Assembly (NCBI RefSeq): GCF_019511525.1
Contig: NZ_JAEUAT010000007.1
Coordinates: forward strand, 186,001-250,000
Direction: 5' to 3'
Source: Rhizobium cauense
GTDB taxonomy: Bacteria > Pseudomonadota > Alphaproteobacteria > Rhizobiales > Rhizobiaceae
DNA: 64,000 nt
Both the position numbers and the translations under genes were made by a program. Shown in pieces: positions 21,019 to 30,000 of the stretch. Position 1 is the first letter of the stretch, and every line of letters begins with the position of its first letter. Under the pieces are notes generated by a model, which was not told the origin of the DNA, did not search any database, and worked only from the letters and a program-made list of their open reading frames with translations.

Positions 21019-22091
21019 TCAAGCCACCGTCCGAACAACCGAAGCGCACTCCAGCAGCCTTCGCCTTCGAGGAAGATGTTCCGGCACAAGCAGCTGCCGA
21101 AATCCGACACGTTCAGCGAAAGCCGGGCAGTTTCAGCGACGACATAGTGCTGACCGCCGACGAGGATGATCCGTTCCTCAACCCTGAAAAGGATGTTCCC
21201 GCCGTGCCGGTGGCCATCCCGCGCAAGCGCGGCACGTCCTTTGCAAAAATCGCAGCGGCGGCATTCGGCATGCTCTTTTCGCTGGCCTTCGGCCTTTGGA
21301 CCGATAGCCTTATACGCGACCTCTTCACCCGAGCTGACTGGCTTGGCTATACCGCCCTCGCAGCACTCGCAATTGGCATCCTGGCTGTCATCGCCATCGT
21401 CGTGCGCGAAACAGCCGGGATGATGCGACTGGCAGCGGTGCAGGCGATCAAGGCGGAGGCCGAGGACGCCCTGGTGGAAACGAAGCCGGCCAAGGCGCGC
21501 GCACTGGTCAAGCGCCTCGAGGGCATGCTCTCCGGCAAGCCCGAGACCGCAAAAGGGCGCGCGACGTTGGAGGCGGCAGAGAACGACATCATAGACGCGC
21601 CCCATCTCATCGCTCTGGCTGAGCGAGAACTCCTGGCGCCCCTTGACCGGCAAGCTCGCGCTTTGATCGTCAATGCCTCGAAACGAGTCTCAATCGTAAC
21701 GGCCGTCAGCCCGCGCGCGATCGTCGACCTGTTGTACGTACTCTATGAGGCCGCCCGGCTCGTGCGGGCAATGGCGGAGCTTTACGGCGGCCGACCAGGC
21801 ACACTCGGCATGATCAGGCTCATGCGGGACGTTCTCGCGCATCTTGCCGTTACCGGTTCGATCGCCGTTGGTGATAGCCTGGTGCAGCAGGTACTCGGCC
21901 ATGGATTGGCGTCGAAGCTGTCGGCGAGGCTTGGCGAGGGCGTCATCAACGGTCTGATGACCGCCCGCATCGGAATCGCTGCCATGGACCTTTGCCGTCC
22001 CCTTGCCTTCCGCGCTCTGAAGCGTCCGGGAATCGGTGACTTCATTGGCGATCTCACCCCATCCATGGGATCGCGCGACAAAAATTCCTAG
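21015..22091 (+). CDS. TIGR01620/DUF697 (YcjF-like) inner-membrane protein
   Basis: A 358-residue membrane protein. After an acidic, probably disordered N-terminus, two hydrophobic helices appear (AAAAFGMLFSLAFGLW and YTALAALAIGILAVIAIVV), then a soluble region, then a hydrophobic C-terminal domain of the DUF697 type (IVDLLYVLYEAARLVRAMAELYG). It is translationally coupled (ATGA overlap) with the YcjX-like gene, so the two probably form a complex at the inner membrane. Function unknown. Confidence 0.85.
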   Translation: MIKPPSEQPKRTPAAFAFEEDVPAQAAAEIRHVQRKPGSFSDDIVLTADEDDPFLNPEKDVPAVPVAIPRKRGTSFAKIAAAAFGMLFSLAFGLWTDSLIRDLFTRADWLGYTALAALAIGILAVIAIVVRETAGMMRLAAVQAIKAEAEDALVETKPAKARALVKRLEGMLSGKPETAKGRATLEAAENDIIDAPHLIALAERELLAPLDRQARALIVNASKRVSIVTAVSPRAIVDLLYVLYEAARLVRAMAELYGGRPGTLGMIRLMRDVLAHLAVTGSIAVGDSLVQQVLGHGLASKLSARLGEGVINGLMTARIGIAAMDLCRPLAFRALKRPGIGDFIGDLTPSMGSRDKNS

Positions 22092-22300
22092 GAGTTGGCA
22101 GTTTTGCCGTACGCGAGAAGCATGAATAGACGATCGAAATACTTGCCGTGATTTCAAAGCGCTAAGCGACTTTGTTCGGTGAAAGGTCGTTCTAAGCAAC
22201 TCTGCGACCCGGTGCTTTTCAACTCGCAAGAAACCAACCATTAACCATTTTCCCGCAAAACTTGGACCTAGTTAAGCGATGGTGTCGCCAGGGAAAATCC

Positions 22301-22852
22301 ATGTATTCGCGCAAGTTTCTTCTTCTCTTCGGGCTCGCGGCAGTGGCGCTGTCACCGGCCGCAGACATGGCGCCGTCCGCAACAGCGGCGACGCGCGACA
22401 AGGCCTTTTTCGACTCGGTCGCCGGCACCTGGAGAGGCCCCGGCGAGATCGTCGCCGGGAAGTACAAGGGCACGAAATTCACCTGCAGCCTCGTCGGTGA
22501 GCCGGTGAGCTCAGGCGGCACCGGTATCAAGCTCGATGGAAGCTGCAGGGTCGGCGTCTTCAAGCAGCCGATGACTGCACTGATCACCCAGTCGGGCAGC
22601 TCCTACAAGGGCAAGTTCCTCGATGGCGCCGACGGCAAGGGCCTCGACGTGGTCTCTGGTGCAGTCACGCAGGATACGGTGGTTGTTGGCCTCAACCGCG
22701 CAAAGCTCAACGGCGCGATGATCGCGAGAGTCCGTGACGACAAGACCATGAATGTCACCGTCTCGGTCAAGGTCGAAAGCCAGATGATCCCGGTCATCGG
22801 TCTGACGCTAACGCGTCAGGTTGACGAAATGACAGTCGGTTCAGTCGAATAG
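22301..22852 (+). CDS. Secreted hypothetical protein
   Basis: A 183-residue protein that starts with a signal peptide (MYSRKFLLLFGLAAVALSP...). The mature part is Gly- and Lys-rich with a beta-type pattern: VAGTWRGPGEIVAGKYKG, FTCSLVGEPV, KLDGSCRVGVFKQPMTALI. Two cysteines could form a disulfide. The GTWxGPG opening recalls lipocalin-like or DUF-type periplasmic proteins. I do not recognise the family. GGGAAAATCC precedes the ATG. Upstream gap of 209 bases contains a TTAACCAT sequence (about 22240). Confidence 0.7.
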   Translation: MYSRKFLLLFGLAAVALSPAADMAPSATAATRDKAFFDSVAGTWRGPGEIVAGKYKGTKFTCSLVGEPVSSGGTGIKLDGSCRVGVFKQPMTALITQSGSSYKGKFLDGADGKGLDVVSGAVTQDTVVVGLNRAKLNGAMIARVRDDKTMNVTVSVKVESQMIPVIGLTLTRQVDEMTVGSVE

Positions 22853-22903
22853 ATACCAAACACTCTGATTTCAGGGCGGCGGAATTTTTGCCGCCTCTGT
22901 GCT

Positions 22904-23422
22904 TCAGGCCCTACACCACCAGTCGCCGCGCTGATCGGCCACTTCAATGCCTTGAACATCGGCCTTATCAAGCCACTCGCGAACGGTCGCACCATTGACG
23001 AGCAATTCCGCGGCAAAATCGGCAAGCGGCATCAGCACGAAGCCGCGATCCGTCATGCGAGGGTGCGGAAGCTCGAGGCGTGGTGCCGACTGAACGACAT
23101 CGGCATAGGTCAGAATGTCGATATCAAGTGTGCGCGGCCCCCATCTCTCGATACGCTCGCGTTTCATCCCCTTTTCAATCCCCAGGCAGACATCGAGAAG
23201 AGCCTCCGGAGCAAGGGTCGTCTCGACGGCAGCACAAGCATTGAAGAAGTAGGACTGGTCGGTCTTCCCCCAGGGCGGCGTACGATAGAGACGCGATACC
23301 GCGACAACCCTGCAGTCCGGCCGCTGGTCAAGCGCCCTCAGCGCGACGGCCATCGCATGAACAGGCTCGCCGAGATTGCCCCCGAGGCCGAGCGTTGCGG
23401 ACTTGAAAATGAGATCAGGCAA
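22904..23422 (-). CDS. folK: 2-amino-4-hydroxy-6-hydroxymethyldihydropteridine pyrophosphokinase
   Basis: HPPK (172 aa) transfers pyrophosphate from ATP to hydroxymethyl-dihydropterin in folate synthesis. The family signature RWGPRTLDIDIL is present, with LGLGGNLGEP near the N-terminus and PHPRMTDRGFVLMPL after it. Last gene of a folP-folB-folK operon on the minus strand, overlapping folB by eight bases. The length is normal. Confidence 0.96.
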   Translation of the reverse strand: MPDLIFKSATLGLGGNLGEPVHAMAVALRALDQRPDCRVVAVSRLYRTPPWGKTDQSYFFNACAAVETTLAPEALLDVCLGIEKGMKRERIERWGPRTLDIDILTYADVVQSAPRLELPHPRMTDRGFVLMPLADFAAELLVNGATVREWLDKADVQGIEVADQRGDWWCRA

Positions 23423-23783
23423 AGTGTTCGACGCTCACCTGAACGAAATCAAGAACACCGGGAACCGGCGCATTAGGCTTGCGAACCGTGATTTTTGCAC
23501 GCTTGATCTGCGGGAATTTCAGGCAGAGCCCCTTTGCAATATCCAGCGCAAGCGCCTCGATCAGATATCGACGCTTGCCCGTAACGATCTCCTCGATCAC
23601 CGTGAAAGCAATGCCATAGTTGACGGTGTCGTCGATCGAATCGCTCTCCAGCGCATCACCGGCGACGACATCGAGTTCCGCATCCACGAAGAAGCGCTGG
23701 CCGAGGAATTCCTCCTCATCGTGAACGCCGTGTCTGGCAAAGAAGGCACAGTTCTGAAGTGTGATGGTGTATGTGGTGCTCAT
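23415..23783 (-). CDS. folB: Dihydroneopterin aldolase
   Basis: FolB (122 aa) cleaves dihydroneopterin to hydroxymethyl-dihydropterin and glycolaldehyde. FFARHGVHDEEEFLGQRFFVDAELD is the typical N-terminal strand-loop-strand of the family, and KITVRKPNAPVPG the C-terminal motif. It overlaps folP by four bases (ATGA type) and folK by eight, so the three are translationally coupled. Confidence 0.95.
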   Translation of the reverse strand: MSTTYTITLQNCAFFARHGVHDEEEFLGQRFFVDAELDVVAGDALESDSIDDTVNYGIAFTVIEEIVTGKRRYLIEALALDIAKGLCLKFPQIKRAKITVRKPNAPVPGVLDFVQVSVEHFA

Positions 23784-24652
23784 GCCAAGTCTCTCCGCTC
23801 GAAGCTGCAGCGCGCCGCGAGCATAGCATCGGCGATGGCTAGAGCGTCCCTGTTGATTGCGACATCGTGTACGCGAAAAATGACCGCGCCCGCTAGGCGC
23901 AGCAACGCGCTCGTCGCGGCCGTCCCGGCGTCTCGGTCAGGCGCCTCCCTGCCGGTGATGGCACCGACGAAACGTTTGCGCGAAGTACCTGCAAGCAGTG
24001 GCAGTCCGAGCCGGTGCAGCTCGCTGAAACGTGCCATCAGTTCCATGTTTTCTTCCGTATCCTTGGCAAACCCGAAGCCCGGATCAAGCACGATGCGATC
24101 CCTCAAGACGCCCGCTGCCGAAGCGATTTCGAGCGAACGCTGTAGGAACAGGACCTGGTCGGCGACTACATCTGGAAGCTTGTCCCGGTCGCGCCCCGTG
24201 TGCATCAGGCACAACCCAGCGCCGGTCTCGGCAGCAATTCCAGCAATCTCGGGCTCTTTCTGAAGGCCGAAGACGTCGTTGATGATATGCGCTCCCACGC
24301 TGACGGCCAGTCGCGCCGTCTCGGCGCGGTAGGTGTCTATGGAAATCAGCGCGTCCGTCCTCCCGCGCAAGGCCTCGATAACAGGCAACACTCGGGCCTG
24401 CTCTTCCGACGGGCTCACGATGTCCGCCCCCGGGCGCGTGGACTCACCGCCAACGTCAATGATTGCGGCACCCTCGCTGGCCGCCTTGAGCCCCTGCGTC
24501 ACAGCAGCATCCACCGTCTGGTATCGGCCGCCATCCGAGAAGGAGTCCGGCGTAACGTTGACGATCGCCATGATCACTGAGCGTGTGCCAAGCTCGATCT
24601 GACGACCATGCCCCACGCGCCAGAAACGGCTCTCAAGCTGTGCCACTGGCAT
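23780..24652 (-). CDS. folP: Dihydropteroate synthase
   Basis: FolP (290 aa) condenses hydroxymethyl-dihydropterin pyrophosphate with p-aminobenzoate; it is the target of sulfonamides. Signature motifs are IMAIVNVTPDSFSDGG and GAAIIDVGGESTRPGA, and LLAGTSRKRFVGAITG lies near the C-terminus. The start at 24652 has AGGATGA directly upstream. First gene of the folate operon; divergent from the DUF922 gene across a 77-base gap that must hold both promoters. Confidence 0.96.
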   Translation of the reverse strand: MPVAQLESRFWRVGHGRQIELGTRSVIMAIVNVTPDSFSDGGRYQTVDAAVTQGLKAASEGAAIIDVGGESTRPGADIVSPSEEQARVLPVIEALRGRTDALISIDTYRAETARLAVSVGAHIINDVFGLQKEPEIAGIAAETGAGLCLMHTGRDRDKLPDVVADQVLFLQRSLEIASAAGVLRDRIVLDPGFGFAKDTEENMELMARFSELHRLGLPLLAGTSRKRFVGAITGREAPDRDAGTAATSALLRLAGAVIFRVHDVAINRDALAIADAMLAARCSFERRDLA

Positions 24653-24729
24653 TCATCCTAACTATCGAAAAAAGCGCCAACGATATTGCGCTGGCCGTGG
24701 CTATGCCCCAAGCTCCGGCAAACTTCAAC

Positions 24730-25371
24730 ATGAGTGTCTGCAGAATGCCTTCCGTACCGCGTTATATGCCCCTGCTCCTCGGCTTTTCCATAGCCATCTC
24801 GGCGGGCAATCCCGTCTCCGCTGCCGTCATCGCGACGAAGAGTTACTCCTATTTCACCATCAGGGGCAAAACCGCAGATCAACTCGATGAGCAGTTGAGT
24901 ACGCGCGGCCCGACTGCCAATGGCTCATCCGCCCGCCACCCCGGCGCGACCAAGATACGTTTCGGTGGCGACGCCACCTATATCCAGGCGGCAGGACGCT
25001 GCAAGGTTGGCAGCGCCAAGGTCACAGTCCACACGCAAATCATCCTGCCGCGCTGGATCAATCGCAAGGGCGCCAGCAAGCAGCTCTCGATGATCTGGGA
25101 TGCTCTCTCGAGCGACATCAAGCGGCATGAGGAGCGCCACGCCGAAATAGCCCGAAACCAGGCACGCGCGATGGAAAAGCAGATCCTCGCCCTTCCTCCC
25201 CAATATAGCTGCGAGCGCATGCAGGAATTGGTCACGGAGGTTTCGACTCGCGGCATCGAGGAGCATGACCGGCTGCAAGCACAATTCGACCGAGTCGAAG
25301 CCGTCAATTTTCAGAATCGCATGATGAGATTGCTTGACCACAAGTTCAAAGCATCGGGCGGCGCAAGATAG
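24730..25371 (+). CDS. DUF922-family secreted putative metalloprotease
   Basis: A 213-residue protein (several ATGs are possible; 24745 and 24766 would also keep the signal peptide). The hydrophobic LLLGFSIAISAGNPVSAA acts as a signal sequence. KRHEERHAEIARNQA contains an HExxH zinc-protease-like motif, the hallmark of DUF922. A few cysteines in the mature part (GRCKVG, YSCERM) suggest a periplasmic disulfide. No ribosome binding site decides the start. Substrate unknown. Confidence 0.75.
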   Translation: MSVCRMPSVPRYMPLLLGFSIAISAGNPVSAAVIATKSYSYFTIRGKTADQLDEQLSTRGPTANGSSARHPGATKIRFGGDATYIQAAGRCKVGSAKVTVHTQIILPRWINRKGASKQLSMIWDALSSDIKRHEERHAEIARNQARAMEKQILALPPQYSCERMQELVTEVSTRGIEEHDRLQAQFDRVEAVNFQNRMMRLLDHKFKASGGAR

Positions 25372-25499
25372 CCGATTCTCACCTCAAAAACGATCACAGA
25401 AATTTAGCCGCGTAACAAAACTTGTGCGAAACTGCAGTCGCCCCAGTGATTTAGTGGTTATTTCTCAGTCTAGCTAAATCAACCACAACGCGGTAATAT

Positions 25500-25648
25500 T
25501 CAAATATTCGAAAGTTCAGGTTCGTAAGCCCGAACTTTCGCTCCTGGGTTCTCCTGGCGCGTTGCGAAGCCGCGGATGATCCTCCCTCGTCCGTAGGTAA
25601 TGCGCCTACCTCGCCTCGCTCGTCTCACGGCCAGCGAGGCTTTTTTTG
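25500..25648 (+). ncRNA. Candidate trans-acting small RNA with anti-SD-like motifs
   Basis: Three hairpins follow one another in a gap without coding sequence: CGAAAGTTC/GAACTTTCG (25509-25540), GTAGG/CCTAC (25593-25609) and GCCTCGCT/AGCGAGGC followed by seven T (25613-25647), a classical terminator. Between the first two lie CTCCTGG twice (25541 and 25551) and CCTCCC (25581), which look complementary to ribosome binding sites. A TAATAT box at 25494-25499 could be the -10. This layout resembles alphaproteobacterial anti-Shine-Dalgarno small RNAs such as the alpha-r14 family, but I cannot confirm homology. The terminator could alternatively belong to the DUF922 gene. Confidence 0.55.
25613..25648 (+). 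terminator. Rho-independent terminator (small RNA or DUF922 gene)
   Basis: GCCTCGCT, 12-base loop, AGCGAGGC, then TTTTTTT. Strong and plus-strand directed. Confidence 0.85.
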
Positions 25649-25661
25649 GGGAGTTCAAGGA

Positions 25662-25982
25662 TCAGGCTTGCCGCTCGGGCACGTGGACGGTCAGACCGTC
25701 CAGTGCTGCCTTCATCCTGATCTGACAGGAGAGGCGCGACGTCGGACGCACGTCAAACGCGAAATCGAGCATGTCTTCTTCCATGGCCTCAGGCGGACCG
25801 ACGCGCTCCGTCCACTCTTCGTCGATGTAGACATGACAGGTCGCGCAAGCGCATGCGCCGCCGCATTCGGCTTCGATGCCCGGCACCGAATTGCGCACGG
25901 CATTTTCCATAACAGTCGACCCCTGATCGACATCAAGATCGAAGCGCGTGCCGTCGAAGGCGACAATGGTCAGTTTGGGCAT
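25662..25982 (-). CDS. Adrenodoxin-type 2Fe-2S ferredoxin
   Basis: A 106-residue vertebrate-type [2Fe-2S] ferredoxin. The cluster ligands are Cys40, Cys46, Cys49 ([11 protein letters not shown]) and Cys86 (RLSCQI). The length and the C-terminal LTVHVPERQ match the FdxB/adrenodoxin class, which donates electrons to oxygenases, Fe-S assembly or heme A synthesis. The partner enzyme is not nearby. An extra Cys44 sits inside the cluster loop. Single-gene unit on the minus strand. Confidence 0.92.
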   Translation of the reverse strand: MPKLTIVAFDGTRFDLDVDQGSTVMENAVRNSVPGIEAECGGACACATCHVYIDEEWTERVGPPEAMEEDMLDFAFDVRPTSRLSCQIRMKAALDGLTVHVPERQA

Positions 25983-26130
25983 GATGATTTCCGGTAGTCG
26001 TCAATAGGAGGGTGTGGATTTTTCTTCCATCAAATCGGTGAGGCAGTCAACATCGACTGCTTCATGCTTTTAATTCCAGATTGAGAAGCGACGCGCTTGT
26101 CAAAATGCGCCATGCCGACAGTCACAAAAA

Positions 26131-26161
26131 GACCCGCCGTCCCGAAATGGGCCAGCGGGCC
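26131..26161 (-). terminator. Terminator of the Hpt gene
   Basis: On the minus strand GGCCCGC ... GCGGGTC with a 17-base loop, followed by TTTTTGTG. Moderate stem. Confidence 0.55.
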
Positions 26162-26186
26162 TCGTATCCAGCCGGAATCCTGTCGC

Positions 26187-26555
26187 TCAGCGGCAAAGCT
26201 TGAGGATGAAGTTCTCGGCTTCGATTACCGCAATGCCGACCGCCGCCATGCTGGCAGCGTCGCCGCAATTGCACTCAAGCGCTTCGGCGGCCGCATGAAC
26301 GCGAAACGCGCCTACGGTCCCAGCTGCACCTTTGAGACGGTGCGCCGTAGCTTCAATTACCTTGGCATCGCCGGACGATAACTCCTGAAGACAAGCCCGC
26401 GCCTGCCGCGCAAACATCTGCAGAACTTCGATTTCCAGGCTTTTGTCGCCCATTGTCTGGTTCGCAAGGTGCACCAGATCCACCGGACGCTCCTGCGAAG
26501 GGCGTGGTCCTTTGCAATTGTCGGGTGCCGCAAACGCAATACTGACTGCTGCCAT
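26187..26555 (-). CDS. Hpt-domain phosphotransfer protein
   Basis: A 122-residue protein that is almost only an Hpt domain: VDLVHLANQTMGDKSLEIEVLQMFARQARACLQEL, then the phosphorylated histidine in EATAHRLKGAAGTVGAF (His72). Such proteins carry phosphate between hybrid kinases and response regulators. No cognate kinase is adjacent, so the partner is unknown; it is not ChpT, which has a different two-domain fold. Divergent from gpr, across a 468-base gap with a CtrA-like site. Confidence 0.87.
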   Translation of the reverse strand: MAAVSIAFAAPDNCKGPRPSQERPVDLVHLANQTMGDKSLEIEVLQMFARQARACLQELSSGDAKVIEATAHRLKGAAGTVGAFRVHAAAEALECNCGDAASMAAVGIAVIEAENFILKLCR

Positions 26556-27023
26556 GTGCCAATTCTCCCGTCGTCTATCCCGCCGTTTCATCATCGTGCG
26601 GGCACCGGGTGGGCATCGCGTTAAATTCCGGCGCATTCAGGGCGGATTTCTCAAGATATGGTTAACATCCACCAAACGTCGTTAACCCCTTGGTTTTTAA
26701 TGGCGAGCGTTTATTAAATGATGTTAACAAGACATTAATATCAGGGGATTTGACCGGTTGCGTTAATTGTCTAGCAGTCCCGGATGTGTCACTACGGTAC
26801 TACTGGGCGAGCTCTCCGGTACCTGCCTTTGCTCGCCAAGTGGATAATGGTAATGTTTTGATACCGTCTGTATGAAAAAGCAGCTATCCACTCTGAAATG
26901 ATATGCTTATCCGCCTTCGGCAATGTAGGCGGGCGGGCTCAGAGGCTAAGGTTTTGTTCGGGCTCGGCGGAAAGGCCCGGATGCGTTGTTGAACCGGCTG
27001 GGATGTAACGAGGCGTAACGTAA
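26556..27023. other. 468-base intergenic region between Hpt gene and gpr
   Basis: The first half is AT-richer than its surroundings and holds seven TTAA sequences between about 26660 and 26766, one pair forming a full CtrA-like site. The second half is GC-rich with short hairpins (CCGCCT...AGGCGG at about 26910) and would be a long leader for gpr. No coding sequence is seen. Confidence 0.6.
26724..26738. promoter_or_regulatory. CtrA-like binding site TTAA-N7-TTAA
   Basis: TTAACAAGACATTAA matches the CtrA consensus TTAA-N7-TTAA exactly on both strands. It lies 286 bases before gpr and 169 before the Hpt gene. Further TTAA half sites surround it. Regulation by CtrA is an inference. Confidence 0.5.
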
Positions 27024-30000
27024 ATGGCGAACAACAAGTACAACGAGTCGATCGAGGACAAGGCGTTCAAGGCATTGGACGAAGCGCTCCAGATCGACTT
27101 CGGAGAAGACGATACGCTGTCTCGCAACGGCAAGACCGACGCCCCGGAGGCCAAATTGCCTGAAACACCTAGTGCCCGCGGTCAACAGACCTCCAAGGAA
27201 GCCAAGCGCGCGCGCCCCGCCAACACGCCTCGCCAGCCCGAGCAGCCGTCCCGCGCGCCGTCCTTCGCCGCCAACGACGCTAACCGGATATCTCCAGCTT
27301 CGCTGCTGAAGTCCTTGGAGAACGGATCCAGCCGATCAGCTATCCGCAACGCAACCATCGTGTCGCTTCTCTGGATCGTCGCAGGGCTTGGCCTGATGGC
27401 CCTGCTCTATTCGCCCCAGATCTGGGAGATCCGCTCCCTTTCCGATCTTTTGGCGCTTCCGGGCGTCATCGCCGGCTTCATTGGCATTATCGTGCCGGTG
27501 CTGCTGTTCTATGCCTTCGCCGTCATGATGGCCCGCGCCCAGGACATGCGCAATGCAGCTCGCTCGATGGCGGAAGTCGCACTTCGCCTCTCCGAACCGG
27601 AGACCGTTGCCTCCGAGCGCATCATGACTGTCGGCCAGGCCGTTCGTCGTGAAGTGTCGGCGATGAACGAAGGCATCGAGCGTACCATTGCGCGCGCTTC
27701 GGAACTCGAAACCCTCGTCCACTCCGAGGTCAATGCGCTCGAGCGCAGCTACGCCGACAATGAACTGCGAGTGCGTGGTCTCGTACACGAGCTCGGCTCC
27801 GAGCGCGAAGCGATCGTCAATCACGCCGAGCGTATCCGCACCTCGATTGCCGGCGTCCACGATCAGCTTAAGGAAGACCTTTCGCTGGCGACGGAAGAGA
27901 TCGCCGTGCGCCTGGCGACTTCGGGCGAAGCTTTCGCCTCAATGATCGACACGCGTGCTGCGGCCATCACCGAGAAGTCGGAATCGGCGATCCAGTCGCT
28001 GGGTACGCTACTTGCTGCCAAGACGGATTCGTTGCTGCAAACGCTGACTTCCTCTGGATTTGCGCTCACCAACGAGTTCGACACGCGGCTTGATTCCCTC
28101 ACGTCTAGCCTGAGCGACCATGGGGAACAGATCCTCCGGCAGTTCGAGACGCGCGCCTCGACGATGGACAGCAACGCCGAGAAGCTGAATGCGGCCCTGA
28201 ACGACCGGGCTCGTCAGCTGAACGAAATCCTGATCGCCCGCACACGTGAAATCAACGAGAGCCTGACTGGTGGTGAACGCACCATCAGCACCACGCTGGA
28301 CGACGTTCTCTCGAAGCTGAACAGCGCACTCGACGAAAAGGGCTCGAGCTTCCGCCATAGCCTGCAATCGAGCGTCGACGACACCATCATGGATCTCGAT
28401 CTGCGCTCCGGCTTCTTTGACGAAAGGCTGCAGGCGACCGTTGCGCAACTCTCGACCTCGTTCGATGAGCGCGTCGCGGAATTCGCAAATGCCTTCGACC
28501 AGCGCGCCGGCTCGCTTGATACAAAGCTTATCGAGAGCCTCAACCGCATCAACGAGACGCTGACCGGCGGCTCGGATTCGCTGAACGGCATCCTGAGCTC
28601 GAGCATCGAACGGATCGGCTCGTCTCTGACCGATCAGTCCTTTGCACTGGCCACTGCACTCGCCACCAGCCAGGAAGTGATGGAGAGTTCGCTGGCGGGC
28701 AAGGTGTCCGAAGTGACGGAGGCGATCCATACGCACACCGCGGAAATGACCTCGGCGCTGAGCCATGCGACCTCCGAAGTGTCGCTGGCGCTCGCATCTG
28801 GCACGTCGGAACTCCACAACAATCTCTCTGCACGGGCCAGCGAGTTCCGCAACACGCTGCTGTCGACGACATCTGACTTGAGCTCTGCTGTTTCCGCCGG
28901 AACCGAGCAGATTACCTCAGCCTTCGGCCGTGCCGATGAACTGAACTCGATGATCTCCAGGCGCGCTGCCGATATCACGCAGGCGCTCGATTCCGCGCAT
29001 GAGCGGATCGACGGGGTAATGACCGATCGCGGCGGCGCCCTCACCGCTGCACTCGCCGACAGCCAGGACCGCTTCGAGAGCACGCTTGCAAGCCGCTCCG
29101 AGGCAATCATCAGCGCCGTCTCCGGCAGCCATGAGCGGCTCGCCGACACGCTTGACGACAAGGCGATGACGCTGGCCATTTCCCTCGATGAGAGCCAGAA
29201 CCGCTTTGAGGATACGATTTCCAAGCGAGCCGAAGCGATTGCCGCCTCGATCGCCAACGGCCACGACAAGCTGGCAGATACGCTTGATGACAAGGCGATG
29301 GCGCTTGCCATCTCCCTCAACGAGAGCCAGTCGCGCCTTTCCGATACGCTCGGCCTTCATGTCGACGCGGTTGCAAATCAGCTCGCCGGCACGCATGAGA
29401 AACTCAACGAAGTTCTCGATGACAAGGCGATGGCGCTGGCTATTTCCCTTAGCGAGGGACAGTCTCGTCTCGCCGACACGCTCGGTCATCATGTCGAAAC
29501 CATCGCGAGCCAGATCGCTGGTGGCCACGACAAGCTCACCGAAGCTCTCGACGACCGGGCCATGGCACTCGCCATCTCCCTAAACGAAAGCCAGACTCGC
29601 CTTGAAGACACGCTCGGTCACCATTCCGAAGCGATCGGCAACGCGCTCACTGGCGGACATGATCGGATCAACGAGGCGCTGGACGATCGCGTCATGGCGC
29701 TCGCCGTATCGCTGAACGAGGGTCATAGCCGGATCGAGGACGCACTCAGCCGACGTGTGGACACGATCGCGAATTCGATTGCCACGGTCCAGGACCGCCT
29801 TTCGGATACGCTCGACGAGAAGGCAATGGCGCTCGCTGTTTCCTTCAGCGAAAGCCAGAGCCGCTTTGATGATGCGCTGGAGGCGCGTACGAACGCCTTG
29901 CTCGATACCGTGGCCGGCGCGGAATCTCGCGTCGCCGGCGCCCTCGTCGACAAGTCCGACGCAATCCGCAACGCCTACACAGAGAGCCAGGACCGCCTCG

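Noticed and set aside
22092..22300. TTAACCAT half site upstream of the secreted hypothetical
   Set aside because: Single half site without partner; too weak for a CtrA or other call.
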